In this document: piece by piece, positions 1 through 37,961 of the stretch
Layout of the letters: every line of letters begins with the position of its first letter
Numbering within the stretch: the first letter of the stretch is position 1
Assembly (NCBI RefSeq): GCF_049243985.1
Contig: NC_135379.1
Coordinates: 18,870,001-18,934,000 of the forward strand
DNA: 64,000 nucleotides
Reading direction: 5' to 3'
From: Paroedura picta
Lineage: Eukaryota > Chordata > Lepidosauria > Squamata > Gekkonidae
Translations under genes and position numbers: made by a program
Notes under the pieces: generated by a model
What the model was told of the DNA's origin: nothing
Databases searched by the model: none
What the model saw: only the letters and a program-made list of their open reading frames with translations

Positions 1-50
1 AGCATTCATTTGTGTGTGTGTGTTTTTAAATGGGTTTTGTCTTTCTGTAG

Positions 51-25651
<25,601 letters not shown>

Positions 25652-26635
25652 TTCCACGGCCTACCTGAGCTGGTTCCAGAAACAGTTTAATTCAGGTTTT
25701 ATAGAAACTCTGAGTCACTGAACATTCATCCACTTATTGGATACTTGGACAGGACAGAGTCGTGCATCGGCAGGGAGCAAACAAGTTCTCCTGATGATGG
25801 AATGGTCACTATTCCGCGGCGGACGACAATTTTGTTAAAGAACAACCAACGATAGAAAAATATTAACCTGTGGGACCAAACGTGGGATGGTTATTCCGCA
25901 CGATGGCAGAGAATACGTAGGCGTGCTGCTGAAACTAATTGGAGTCCCAACTGGGGTATTTGCTGGTCTAATATAGTCCCAAATAACTAAACAAAAACGG
26001 AATTCAGAATCTGGTATGTAAACATTTATGCGATGTGCATGAATCCCTCTGTTCTCCACTTTCCATGTGTAAAGGATTAATCATTATATCGTAGTAGAAT
26101 TAGCATGCAGGAATATGATACGGAGGACTTTTCCACAGGCGGGGTTTCAAGCTATGAGATGCAAACATTTGACATGAGCATCCCACACAAAAAAGTGATC
26201 TTTTTTTTAACCTTTTGTGATTATATCCTCAGTACAAGAAATGCGTATACGTGTAAAAATTTATAAACTACCAACAAAGCAATCATATATAATGTGGTGT
26301 TTCTCTGGAAAACAGTCATGACTGAACATTATCACACATTTCAAAGATTTGAGTGTTGGAAACAAGCAATTCTAAAAATACTGTGGTTGGAATACCGGCA
26401 CACTGTCTCTCAGAAATGAGCTTTGGACCAAAATCTATATAGTTTATTCAAACTCTAGGGAGGGGATGATTCAGCTGTTGTCCAGCCAAAGTTAAGCACA
26501 TTTATGTCCCATTGATTTAAATGAGAGGATATTAAGTAAACGTTTAATTCTTCGTTAGCTCCTAGAGGTTATATTTAACTCTTTGGGTCAGCACTTCTAC
26601 TTTGGAACTCTTGCCTTAACATTGATGAGGGTTGA

Positions 26636-26815
26636 TTCAAGCAGGTAGCCGTGTCGGTCTGAAGAAGAACAACAAATTGTGAGTCCAGCAGCACCTTTAA
26701 GACCAACGAAGTTTTGTTCAGGGTATGAGCTTTTGTACATTGTATCTGAAGAACTGTGTGTGTGCATGAAAACTGATACCTTGAATAAAACTTGTTTGGC
26801 CACTGGACTAAAAAT
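26636..26815 (+). repeat. Interspersed repeat with core cacctttaagacca
   Basis: Reads gcaggtagccgtgtcggtct, gagtccagcagcacctttaa, gaccaacgaagttttgttca, gggtatgagcttttgtacat. The core recurs at 49.7, 52.5, 57.5 and 61.8 kb. I do not know its class. Confidence 0.65.
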
Positions 26816-28972
26816 TTGTGTTGATGAGGGTTAGAACTCCCTGCTCTTCCAGAGCGACAAAACCCTCAACGCATGAATTGTGCAATAAAAAGTGACAGAG
26901 GTGGGAAATGTATTGAACAGAACTGCACAATGATGAAGACAAATCAAAGGACATCAGCATATTTTCCCGCCTGCCTCATCAACACAGCTGATGGGTCAGA
27001 AGCCTTGAGATGTGCTGGTGCCCTTCAAGTGGGAAAATGCCCTTTGAGGTGTTGGAGGCCAGAACTACCATGGTAAGAAATTGATCCCTTCTCCTTTGGC
27101 TCCATATCAATCTAGACCCTTCAGGGTGCATAAAACGACTTCATCTCAAAATAAATTTCCTCTGAAAAAGTATCATCTCAAGGCCAAATATGTGTTGATT
27201 TTACACCACTTATGCAGACTTCTGCTCATGTGTGCATCTGTTGAATCAGCAATATGCCAGCCAATTCCCCCGCCTCTTGCCTGCCATGAAGGAAACAGTC
27301 ATCTGGGAATGGGCAGACTAGCATAGGTCCCAGAATGAAGATAACAGTGTCAGGGGTTCCAATGACAGCTGTCATTTCAGAGTACAGTGACTTTGATTTA
27401 AAATATTGCATCTCACACCAAAGAGAGCCATGCACTAGGAGGAGGCGGAAGCATGTCAGAACTTTCTAAAAGCAACCTCACCAGTAATATTGTTCCTAGA
27501 AAGAAGCAAGTCTTTGATCAGTTGAGGACCAGAACTAAACTCTAAAGTAAAAAAAAAGACAAGTTCCGTATTTGGTAGAAATTCAAGGAACGAAGGAGAG
27601 TAAGTTCTCAGTTTGAAAGGGTCTTAAAGGGAAGTTCCTTGTCCCAAACCCCAGAGTAAACAGTTATGAGAAAGGAAGTGGTTCTCTTAGAGCTTTGTAA
27701 CTGAGCAAAGACCAAATACTAAAAGACTGAGATATAAGGACATTTTCACAAAATGCATAGGGGCCCTGAAATACCTCTATTGGTGCTATCAAATTGTTCA
27801 TAAAACATCTTTTTTTGGTGGGAAGAGTACCTTTGTAGGTGGAACCTGGCTGTTAAAATCTCATCCGTTAACAAGACTGTTACATTCTTAGCAATTATAT
27901 CCTTGCTAAGTCAATGGAAACTTTTCAGCCAGAGGGATCTCCATGCCCCATCCTTAGCCAGATGCACTCTTCCTGACATATTAGAAGCTGAGAGGCAGTG
28001 GCTGTAGTAACTAGGCTATTCAAAATATTGGCTACCCTTGTACTAGAGATTTTTATTAATAGAGTTAATCTTGGGAGGCATCTCTCACATTCCTGAAACT
28101 TTGGGAAAAGCCTTCATAAAGAACTGCATATGCTGAAGCGGCAAAATGGCCATACAGAACAGTCTCTTGTACTAGAAAGAGGGGGTCTGTTGTCAGTAAT
28201 CCCAATAATCAAGATGCCCACTAACTCTTGCTCTGGTTAGTACATAATTTCCCTTGAAGGACTCTAGACTGAGTTCCCACTACTATGATTGGGACTCTCT
28301 TACCGTTGAATACAACGAACACTCAACATTCTTACCTTAATGGTAAGATAGTTGTCACTTCTGCCAGGAGCTTTTCTTGCTTAAATATTATTTGATCATT
28401 TATAAAGCATCTGAAAGTCTAAGGATTATGCAAGCATATTTTTTTCCTTTTGTTCCCCCCCACCCCTTTCCCGGTGCTTGTGTTCAATCCTAGTTTGTCC
28501 ATTTTTTGTGATCACAAAATGATGCTTTGGCACATTCCCAGATTTATGCCCAAATCCCAAAACTGTAGCTTTGCTGTTTTTCTGAAGCGAATTCTGACCT
28601 ATGAGTTCTTAGGAATCATCTCTGGTTGAAATCACAACAGACTCCAATACTGGGGTACCATTTGGGTGAGATCATCTTTGAGAAAATATGTACAGCTTTG
28701 ATATTGGTGTTCTAGTCCATGTTTACCAGGTATTATAAAACTGATGTCTCACCCCTTCATATTCTGCCTTTAGAAAGGTATTGCAGAGAGCTCAAGTACC
28801 ACAAGTGTCCCTATGCAACTGGAAGCGCACTCAGGGATGTCATTGCTTTCATGCATCCTGAAGGTTCTAATGTATCTCCAAGGAGCTATGGGAGAAAAGG
28901 AAATTTCTTACTCTGAGTTCTTTGTCTCCAGTATACCCACAGAGCATTCTCTCCACAACCATGCTTCGGCAT

Positions 28973-28976
<4 letters not shown>

Positions 28977-29017
<41 letters not shown>
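28977..29017 (+). repeat. (GT)n microsatellite
   Basis: About 20 uninterrupted GT units. It is the longest simple repeat in the window. Confidence 0.98.
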
Positions 29018-29018
<1 letters not shown>

Positions 29019-29034
29019 AGGGGGTTGGAGTATC

Positions 29035-29225
29035 TAGAGTTGCCAACCTCCAGTTGGAACCTGGAAATCTCCTGATATTACAATTGATCTCCTGCTGACC
29101 AAGATCAGTTCCCTTGCAGAAAATGGCTGCTTTGGAGAATGGACACTATAGCATTATAGCCCAATGAAGTCTCTGCCTTCCCCAGGCTCCATCTCCAACA
29201 TTTCCCAACCCAGAGCTGGTAACCC
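29035..29225 (-). repeat. Interspersed repeat (gttgccaacctccag family)
   Basis: Reads agagttgccaacctccagtt, gatctcctgctgaccaagat, ccaggctccatctccaacat, cccagagctggtaaccct. Related copies are at 54,210 (opposite orientation) and 58,140. Class unknown. Confidence 0.6.
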
Positions 29226-29268
29226 TAATGGAATCCTACCTGTCCTGTTCTGCTTTTGTCATATAGAG

Positions 29269-29405
29269 CAGGGGTAGTCAACCTGTGGTCCTTCAGATGT
29301 TCGTGGACTACAATTCCCATGAGCCCCTGCCAGCAAACAACTGAAAGGGGCTCATGGGAATTGTAGTCCATGAACATCTGGAGGACCACAGGTTGACTAC
29401 CCCTG
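29269..29405. mobile_element. Palindromic hAT-like MITE, subfamily B
   Basis: Ends CAGGGGTAGTCAACCTGTGG and its complement, with perfect 8-bp duplication atatagag at 29261-29268 and 29406-29413. Almost full-length palindrome. Confidence 0.95.
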
Positions 29406-29674
29406 ATATAGAGTACTGGGGGAGGGATTTGCTGTTGTTTGTAGGCTGGAAAACATATGAGCACTTTTTGTTGAAGCAATTATGATAATCAAAGAACTTC
29501 GCTCTGCCTCCTATTCCATGAGGAAGTGCTAACCCAAAGGACCTAGAATTCCCCCTGGGAACCTGGGGGAATTCAAGGTTAGAAATGTCCTTCTCTCTCC
29601 CACTGAACTCAATACATCTTTGAACTCAATACATCTTTGTCTTCAACAAAATACAATTTTTTTTCCCTCTGCAG

Positions 29675-29768
29675 TCTGGAAGAACAACAGGGTGACGATG
29701 CTCAGAATGGCAAATTTGGTGTATGTACTAAATACTCATTTTGTGAAATTCAGCTGTATGCCATTTAA
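29675..29768 (+). other. Candidate extra 3' terminal exon of ADAM22 (unproven)
   Basis: A strong acceptor (pyrimidine run then ccctctgcag) precedes an open frame which, entered in phase 2 like most ADAM22 tail junctions, encodes LEEQQGDDAQNGKFG and 15 further residues to a TAA at 29766-29768. If entered in phase 0 it stops after six residues. A possible donor gtgtatgt lies at 29719. I do not recognise the peptide. It may be a chance acceptor. Confidence 0.25.
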
Positions 29769-29880
29769 ATAACACGATAATGCTTTTGCAAATAGCAGCA
29801 TTTTGATCAAACAGGAAACATCACCTGAATGGTTTGATAAAATTGCCAGTTAATGTAAGTGGATTGTGTGTTATCTAGAA

Positions 29881-30016
29881 CAGGGGTAGTCAACCTGTGG
29901 TCCTCCAGATGTCCATGGACTACAGTTCCCATGAGCCCCTGCCAGCATTTGCTGGCAGGGGCTCATGGGAATTGTAGACCATGAACATCTGGAGGGCCAC
30001 AGGTTGTCTACCCCTG
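29881..30016. mobile_element. Palindromic hAT-like MITE, subfamily B
   Basis: Second subfamily B copy only 475 bases after the previous one, with perfect 8-bp duplication atctagaa at 29873-29880 and 30017-30024. Separate duplications show two independent insertions. Confidence 0.95.
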
Positions 30017-32132
30017 ATCTAGAAAGCTTATTCAGGCATCCAGTCATAATATACCCTGGCAGTTCTCCATTTCCAGTTAAACAGCACAAGGGATACTTTG
30101 TAGAACATGCATGTTCAGAATGTTGTGCAGTTACCAGTTGCAGAGGGATGATGGGCTTGAATGGGTCTGTTCCTTTTTAGTGAAAGATCCAGGCGAAGCC
30201 CTTCCCCTGAATTCTTGACAAGAGACCTTATGCACTTTTAACAGACACAGACAGCTTGATACTGCCTGTAAAATTCTTATACTGTCGCAACAGTGCTGAA
30301 AGCCAGGGAACTGTACCATAGAATCGAAGCAGACGGCTAAAAAAGAAAGGGGGGAGGACTCTTCAAAGAATTTTCCTGCCTTGGGTTTTTTCTTCTTCTT
30401 AATGAGGTGGCATAAAAACACCTTTATTTTATTTTGCTATATAGCAAAAAAAAAAAAAGAAGAAGTTCCAATCGGTTATGCTGTGGTAATCTTGCGAAAT
30501 GTGCCCCAAATTTATGCAAGATGAAACGATAGGAATAAAGCACCTTATTGCAACTGTGGTAGAACTTTGTCTTCCCAAGTTACGTGTTTTGCGAGGTTTA
30601 TGTATGGCGCTTAACAGCCGCAGTTTTCACTGCAAACAAACTGAAATGAGTGAGATGTATGCTTCCTTTGAACCCCAAGGGGTTACCTCGTGATGCTTTC
30701 TAGATACAAGAAATCCAGGGGAAATATTCCCTTGCTGTGATTAGAATAAAACAGTGGAAGTATTGCTCTCTGGCAAGAAATGAAGACTGCCCCATGATTG
30801 TTGGAGGGGGAAATAGTCTCAGTTACAAGCGTATTTCAGGCAAGAACGTCATCCAGTCATTTTTAGTATTTGTGAATGGGTCCATAAGCGATAGTTCAGA
30901 ACTTCCTACCTCTTTTAGGCAATTCTTTTGGGAGGTGCATTCTACCTGTTGCCTCCTTACCTGGAACTAGGTTTGTTTCAAACAATCCCACTTATCTGAG
31001 AATGTTCCTTCGATGAGACTATAAAGCTAAGGATGTCCCTAATTGTAAAATATTCAAGACTTTTAAAGTATTATATTTATAAGACTTTGCAGCTTATATT
31101 TATACAATCCCGGCTTTGCAGCCGTAAATATCCCTATAAGAGGCATAACGCTTTGGTATTTTTAATTTGTAACAAATATGAAATAATACAAAGTGCAAAT
31201 ACATGAGAGGTGTCTAAGAGATTGCTGGTTATATATAAGAGATTAGTTTTGGAAATATTTTAAGTAGGCCAAGAGCTGGACAATGGAAATTCAGTTAACT
31301 TCTTTTGCCGATAGGGCTTGGGCAATTCTACTGAGGTCATGGATACCTTTCTGTGGGTTTTTCTGTAGTTTCGTTGGATGTAGAATCAACTTCTTGAACA
31401 TTTCCCATTAAGTTCCAAAATATTTGAGGTAAAATGGCCAATTCTCTGTCAGTTCTGGAGAACAACCTCTTTCCATGCTAGCTTTTTATAGTTCTCTGTT
31501 GCTGAACTATTTAAATGTTTATTACGTGCCTTTTTCGATGTGTTGATTTGATGAAACCCATTTGCCACTTGAACTCGTTCAGTCATATTTCCTGTATTCT
31601 TCATTCAACTTCTTTCAAGAGCAAAGTAGTTTTTTTTGTTTGTTTTTTTTTGAGGGGGCAGACAACTGAATGTAACTTAGTGGGCATTGAGGCAAATCAC
31701 TGAGAATACATCTTTCTTTAGAAATAATGATACACATTGTGCTCGCTGCTTTTGTCGTCTTCCGTTCATATCGTTCATTTGTAACCTTTGAATTGACCAT
31801 CCTTGGATCATCACCTATATTTGTAAATATGCAGCCACTTGATAATTTCAGTGTAAAGCTTAATAATAATTTTAATAAAATTTGGCTTTTACTTCCATGG
31901 TCTACTACAGCTCATAACCTTGTCTTGCAGTGTGAAAGGGTTGTGAATGATGGTCTGTGGGGAGTGATGGGTCTTTAGATACAAAGGTTGATACGATTTT
32001 GAAAAGGTAAGGTACTAGCCCTGCTCACAAGTTACAGCCATACAGTTCATGTACTGTGTACTCTTGAGCTTTCTTCATATGTGAGTTGAGTAATTCTCAT
32101 GTTACATCCAGTTCATGTATGTGTGTTTTTAA

Positions 32133-32410
32133 CCAGCCAGTTTGGTATAGTGGTTAGGAGTGTGGACTTCTAATCTGGCAAGCCGGGTTAGATTCCCTCC
32201 TCCTCCATAAGCAGCCAGCTGTGTGTCCTTGGGCTCACCATAGCTCTGATACAGCTGTTCTGACCGAGCAGTAATATCAGGGCTTTCTCAGCCTCACCTA
32301 CCTCTCAGGGTGTCTGTTGTGGGGAAAGGAAAGGGAAGGCGACTGTAAGCCGTTTTGAGACTTCTTTGGGTAGAGAAAAGTGGCATATAATAGCCAACTC
32401 TTCTTCTTCT
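32133..32410 (+). repeat. Sauria-type tRNA SINE, full length
   Basis: From accagccagtttggtatagt to gccaactcttcttcttct. Confidence 0.95.
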
Positions 32411-33349
32411 CATATATCCAGGTAGTGGTCCCAGGTTTTATTGGCAAAGTGAAGGCACACCAACTTCCTTGCAATCAGATGTGCACCTGTGCATGCAGGA
32501 TGTACATGTGAACACTGCTAACTAAGAAACATTATGCCTCTAGTTACTTGCTACTTTTAGTTAATATGGAAAATATATACATTTTAATTGCTTGGATAAA
32601 GAATGAGGGCAGGAAACTTTTAGGCATTTGAACAGAGGCAGTAGAAAGTTTCTCACAATCATCCATCCTTCTCAGGAAGAAATAAATCAGGACATATATC
32701 CAAAATATGATTGAAATTAGTCCTGAGCTACAGCCTGATTCCTCTGAACTGTTATGCTGCCCAAGAAGTAGTTAGCAGAAAGACAGAAACAGGACTGGGT
32801 GTTTTTCAGATTCTCCCCATATTGGCCCAGCAATTAGCTGTAAATTGTAGATGTTTCACACCTATAATACTCAAAGCCTTTGCATGGTATGGAGACAAAC
32901 AACAAAAGGGTACATTTGAAAACGCAACAAAGTCCTTGACACCACCTTTAACATCACCCACCAGAAAGCCAGCGATGCCATCCAATAAAGAGAGGGAGTT
33001 GACCTGATAGGCATGCCCCAGAGCCACATTGGTGTATTCTATCAGTACCAGATTTAATCTTATAGCATGAGGATGTCAACATGAATTCACATAAATCTCA
33101 GGTCAATCCAATGTGCGTTTGGATTTTTAAAAAATTATTCTGAAGATATGAACTATTTTCACCTGTTTGAAATGATCCCTGGAGCAGCAAACACAGGTAA
33201 GACTTTCAGCAGCACTAATTTGCATTTTGCTTCAAGCCATGAATACTTCCAGTTCATCTTAAGTTTTCCATAAGCAATGCAGCCGTGTTCTAAGTGACTA
33301 CCAAGCACAAGGAAGTTTTATTTTGTTGCAACAGACTAATATCTAGCTC

Positions 33350-33560
33350 CCCCCAACCATCAAGTCATAGCAGATTAAGGATGACCCAATGGGGAGTTCA
33401 AGGCAAGAGACATTCCAAAGTGGTTGGCCAATGCCTGGCTCTGCATGGGAACCCTGGACCTTCTTGGTGATCTCCCATCAAAATATTAAGCATGGCTGAC
33501 CCTAAACATAGGACCCTAGCATGCAAATTAGTGCTGTCTTGCTGAGCCTTATCCCCTTCA
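33350..33560 (-). repeat. Probable 5S-derived SINE, diverged
   Basis: On the minus strand it contains a degraded 5S-like piece (gggtcagccatgcttaatat, gatgggagatcaccaagaag) and a body like that of the copy at 52,665. Diverged, so moderate confidence. Confidence 0.5.
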
Positions 33561-34659
33561 CCAAGGCTGTAGACTAAGGATCAGGCTGGACCAAGGAGCG
33601 GGCTGGTAGAATAGAGCAGAGGCCTGGCCAAAGGTTAGTTATATGAATGTTACATTGAAATGTAAGGGGAAGTGAAATAAAGTATACTTCCCCCCTCTAA
33701 TTTTGCAGTTTGAAAAAAAATAGGCATAGATTTTAAGTATGAGAAGCCTTAAATATTCAAGTTTTGCAAAGTATATTTTTACAAACAGTTCAAAAACACT
33801 TGTAAATATGCTTTACTGCCCTTGAATGTAATGTGCTAGTTGACAGCTATAAAATCAGAGTTGCAATTCTGCAAAATATCATTGGTATTAACACAGTAAT
33901 TCCCGCAGAACATCTGTGTCCAGAATCCGTGGAGCGTTTGCTAAGACACGTAGTCTGATGTAAATAAAAGTGGAACCTTTGCCCTGTCTTTATATTATTT
34001 AGAAGTTGTATGCTTTTGGGCCCTTTTAATTTCCATGAAATCAAACAACTGTGTTAAACGTGGCCAGATCCAACTCAACTCTGTACAATAATTATAGCAA
34101 CAATTACTACATTTTAATATCTGCTGCTGAAAACATTTCCAGTAAGACAAGTCAATCGCAACAATGCTTTGGGTGGAGTAGATACCCACTGGCTGAGTTC
34201 TTGCAAGTATGTTTGTGTTGCTGTTGAAGAAAATCTGTTTTAACATATAAAAACTACTATGCCATTTGGAAACAAGATAATTATATTCACCACTGGAGAG
34301 TGGCTACTGTTGTATCTTGTACTTATTTTGCTCCTAATTCTTACCTGGTAGATATTTTTAAAATGCTGATAACAAAAACATGCTCATTCACATCATGTAA
34401 TAAACCATTAAATCTGTTAAGCTAAATTTCCGATTAACTAAAGAATGTTCCTTTTTATAAAACTCAATTTGTTTGTCATAGCAACTATTATAATATTGAC
34501 TACAAAATGCTTTTTTGTTTCCATTATTTACATATTGTAAAATTAGTAAAAATGGCTTTCGAATGAACGACTGGTGTTTTGTATGTTTTTTAATATGTTA
34601 TTAATTTTATTGTGTACGTACTTGGGAAGATTTCTATTATAAATCCCCGACTTATAAGT

Positions 34660-34740
34660 GCTGACTTGGATAGCCAAGGCTAGTATTTGGATGGGAGGCC
34701 TCTAAATACCAGGGTCATAATGTGGAGACAGGTAATCGCA
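34660..34740 (+). repeat. 5S-derived SINE fragment
   Basis: The text tagtatttggatgggaggcc and taaataccagggtcataatg resembles the 3' half of 5S rRNA (ttggatgggagacc ... aataccgggtgctgtagg). Confidence 0.6.
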
Positions 34741-34750
34741 GAACACCTCC

Positions 34751-34990
34751 TAGGGTTGTGCACGGCGGCTTCCGAAGTGCCCGTTCCAAGCTGAAGCAGC
34801 CAGCGCTGCAGTGGGGAGGGGGGTGGATGAATCAGCCAGCGCTGCAGTGTGGGGGGGGTGGAGGCGCGGACGCGCCAGTCATCTGCATGTGTGCACCGAT
34901 TGACGTGTCGGCATACCTCCTCTCTACTCCTGTGTCACTGGCTGCTTTGGCCTGGACTGGCCGCTTTGGACACCGCCGCTCACAACCCTG
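34751..34990. mobile_element. GC-rich palindromic MITE-like element (tagggttgtgcac family)
   Basis: Left end tagggttgtgcacggcggct, right end caccgccgctcacaaccctg. The interior is GC-rich with cagccagcgctgcagtgggg repeated in tandem, unlike the AT-rich surroundings. Relatives are at 40,921 and 42,311. Confidence 0.75.
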
Positions 34991-35350
34991 TCTCTTGCTC
35001 CGAGGGTTACCATAAGTCAGCATTTAAACAACTTCCATCCCCATGTTAAACTAACGCTTGTAACAATAGTAGCTCAAATGTGCCATGATAATTTCATAGG
35101 TAGCTCTCTGCCAAAAACATTTGGAAGCTGTTTAGTTCTATTGCCTGCTTCGACATGAGGGCAGGCTTTAACCTATGGTCTTTCTATCTCTTTTTCTTTA
35201 AATGTTTTTCTCATAAAGGTTTGGATGGGAGTGCTGAATGTATGCTCGTAGAGGAAGCAAGAAGTAAAGCTTTCCTTGAAATGGGTTCTTCGCTGCATGA
35301 TATGGCACAATTCAGAATTCTGTAACCAGGAATCCTTTTTAAGCATTGAT

Positions 35351-35571
35351 ATGGTAATTGCCCAATCAATCCAGCAGCCTACTTAGTCCAACTCTGGTCA
35401 GAGACAAAAGGGCCATATCATCCACATACAGCAAGACTGACATTTTCGGCTGGCCTATGGAGGGTGCCACAAATTGTGTACCGACTAGTCTTTGCACTAT
35501 ATTGTTAATAAACAAATTAAAGAGCAAAGGAGCAAGGACACATACTTGCTTGACTCCTTTTCTGACTGAAG
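35351..35571 (-). mobile_element. LINE reverse-transcriptase fragment (YVDD box)
   Basis: In one minus-strand frame the segment encodes SVRKGVKQVCVLAPLLFNLF then INNIVQRLVGTQFVAPSIGQ and SVLLYVDDMALLSLTRVGL. This matches reverse-transcriptase blocks of non-LTR elements: the GxxQxxxLSPLLFNLFI region and the catalytic Y-x-DD. The frame closes with a stop soon after the YVDD block; the fragment is too short to be functional. The clade is uncertain. Confidence 0.8.
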
Positions 35572-35782
35572 AGAGCCAGTTTGGTGTAGTGGTTAGGAGT
35601 GTGGACTTCTAATCTGGCATGGCAGGTTCGATTCTGCGCTTCCCCACATGCAACCAGCTGGGTGACCTTGGGCTCGCCACAACACTGATAAAACTGTTCT
35701 GACTGAGCAGTAATATCAGGGCTCCCTCAGCCCTCACCCACCTCACAGGGTGTCTGTTGTGGGGAGAGGAATGGGAAGGCGA
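35572..35782 (+). repeat. Sauria-type tRNA SINE, 3' truncated
   Basis: Begins gagccagtttggtgtagtgg and stops at gggaaggcgac, losing the tail. It abuts the LINE reverse-transcriptase fragment. Confidence 0.92.
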
Positions 35783-35934
35783 CATCTGAAATACCTCCTT
35801 ACTGGAAAATCCATCCAATTCACTAAATCCTCTCAACACTAGTTGGCCCCCCTCTGTTACGGTGCATATTGAAAAGAGGCGGCAGCTTTTAAATGGCTTT
35901 TAGTATTTAATTATGCGGTTAATATTATTATAAA

Positions 35935-36020
35935 ATTTACATTATTTGATTGTTTTCAACCTAGTTGTGAGCTGCCCTGAGACAATCAGGGAAGAGCAGC
36001 ATACGAAAGTAAAGTAATAA
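35935..36020 (+). repeat. L2-like LINE 3' tail
   Basis: Reads ctagttgtgagctgccctga and agcagcatacgaaagtaaag, the usual end of reptilian L2-type elements. Confidence 0.55.
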
Positions 36021-36325
36021 TTATTGTGAACTTGAATTGATCCATGCTGCTCTTTCACAAAGCAGAGGTTCTGTTGTTCTCACTGCTCAAAATGAAATCT
36101 GAAAAGCAGAGTGGTTTAAAAGTAAATAGGACAAAAGTTCAGAGAAATTCCTCTGGCAAAAAAAGTAATGTTATTTTTTTTAATCCAACATGGGGGACGG
36201 GTGCTTGTAGGTAAGAAATACCATTTGTCATTTAAACATACAGTGAACTGGAAGGGGAAGGGAAGAAATCCTAGATTCAGTTGCTGATCTTTAAAACAAA
36301 GCTCAAGCAAAATTAAACTAACCTC

Positions 36326-36425
36326 TGCCCATTCCACACACGTTGAATAATGAACTTTCAATGGGAAACAGGGAAATCTAATTCCAAAGTATACTGAATG
36401 TGCATTATCCAATGTGTGCAGATTC
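36326..36425. mobile_element. Palindromic MITE-like repeat (cattctgcaca family)
   Basis: Arms gcccattccacacacgttga with ataatgaactttcaatggg, and in reverse tctgcacacattggataatg with cacattcagtat. Shorter and more diverged than the copy at 25,267. Confidence 0.6.
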
Positions 36426-36639
36426 CTATTTAAACATCAACTCTGTCTTAAACACAATCATCTCCACATGGATGTGGAGTCGGCAGGCATCAATACTGCA
36501 CCTCTGAAAATTTTTGAAATAGGGAAGTCCCCCACTTCAGCAAGCAGGGCTAGATCCATCTCCCCATCACCCCATAAGTGTTTACAGACATGGATTTTTT
36601 TCTCTGTTATAGCCAATCAACACAGAACTAACTATGTCT

Positions 36640-37070
36640 TTGCTTATAGTCCAAGAGCCTTGCGATCCTCGGATCAATATCGGCTCTGGGCCCCTGGCCC
36701 AAGGGAGGTGAAACTGGCCTCAACCAAGGCCAGGGCCTTTTCAGCCCTAGTCCCAGCCTGATGGAACAAGCTCTTGGGAGAGATCTTGGACCTTAATAAA
36801 TTCCACAGGGCCTGTAAAGATGGCACTATTCAACCAGGCTTATGGTCAAGACCCACAACAACATAAGCTGGCCTCACCTCTGGGAGGAGAAGGAGGAGCG
36901 TCAGAAGATCGGCTCCTTGCAAAAGAACTCCCGTCTGGGAATTTTATCCGGGGCAGCTTTTGTACAAATTACAGCTGTTTAAAATTTTAGTGCTGATTTT
37001 ACTGTTGTCACCCACCCTAAGACTCAGAAGGGCAGGTTGGAAATAAAAATTTATTAGTATTATGTTATAT
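36640..37070 (+). repeat. L2-like LINE 3' end
   Basis: Contains gaggtgaaactggcctcaac, gatggaacaagctcttggga, ttccacagggcctgtaaaga and the tail cagaagggcaggttggaaat, a recognisable reptilian LINE 3' terminus. The open frame at 36,414-36,761 belongs partly to it and is not a host gene. Confidence 0.65.
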
Positions 37071-37787
37071 TTTATGGCCTCTAAGAAAATGCAATTATTA
37101 CCCTGTGTTAACTAATGTAGCAGAATGCTCATAACTAAGCAGAAAGCTATTCTACATTGCAGTTCACATTATACACAGTCATGAATTCACATTTTTTGCA
37201 CATGCACTGAAGCATTCTCTGAACATTGCAGCATAACTACTATGTTAAATGAGAAAAACTATATTAAAATAAGGATGTGCTCATGATATAACAAGTGTTC
37301 TATTTCTTTAAGGTATGAAAAATACGGGAAGCCTCCCCCACTGAGGAATTAAGTTCATGGTATTTCTCCTGTTCCCAATAAGACTGCAGACCTACTTCTA
37401 CCTTCCCTGTCTGTCTCTCCCTTACATATACTTGGAAGTGTTAACATTTATGTCAGAGAATAAGTGTTGCCTTAACCTTACCAGTTCAAAAATAACAGCA
37501 TAAACTACCATTTTAATATTTCCCGCTGCTAAAAGCAAACCTGGGGGAGGGAAGAGTGTTTGGAAAGCCACATCTGGATTGCTTTTAAAGTCTGTTCTCA
37601 CGGAACTCCTAATTTTCTCTACCACTGTATACAGTATTGCCATACATGTACAAGCCAAAGGCACAAAATAACAAGAAGGTATAAACAGTTCTTAGAAGTA
37701 CAGGAAGAGATAAAAACCGGAATAATATTGTTACGCAATACAGAAAGTGAATTACAAATATGAAAGACCAATCAACTCAAAACAGCA

Positions 37788-37793
37788 TTTATT
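37788..37793 (-). terminator. Candidate SRI polyadenylation signal
   Basis: The plus strand reads tttatt, that is AATAAA on the SRI strand, about 170 bases after the stop. AT-rich surroundings are consistent, but other weak signals (an ATTAAA near 37869) exist and the site is unproven. Confidence 0.35.
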
Positions 37794-37961
37794 TCACTGT
37801 TCCTTTTTTGTTAGTTATCAAAACTATAAAGGCATATAAATCAATATTAATAAAATATGCAAATACCATTTAATTACACAGCCATGATTTTTTTTTTTTT
37901 GGTGCAAAGCAAAACCCAAAGTGGAATGTTGATCATGCTCTGTCTCTTCCTTCATTACAAA

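Larger units (their letters stand above)
25652..29268 (+). other. ADAM22 3'UTR of unknown length, then intergenic DNA
   Basis: The first 0.9 kb after the stop is free of recognisable repeats and AT-rich, as expected for a 3'UTR. I cannot fix the polyadenylation site: AATAAA occurs near 26783 (inside a repeat), 26884 and 27149 with no way to rank them. The stretch holds a repeat at 26636-26815 and a (GT)n run at 28977-29017; the remainder (27.1-28.9 kb) shows nothing I recognise. Confidence 0.5.
30017..37787. other. ADAM22-SRI intergenic region
   Basis: Repeats annotated separately: Sauria SINEs at 32,133 and 35,572, a 5S-derived piece at 33,350 and 34,660, a GC-rich palindrome at 34,751, a LINE reverse-transcriptase fragment at 35,351 and L2-like tails at 35,935 and 36,640. 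The blocks 30.0-32.1 kb and 32.4-33.3 kb are AT-rich with no element or gene I can support; several AATAAA motifs (30,533; 30,745; 31,868) could serve a long ADAM22 3'UTR. Confidence 0.55.

Noticed and set aside
36414-36761. 115-codon frame
   Set aside because: Its second half is the L2-like LINE 3' region.
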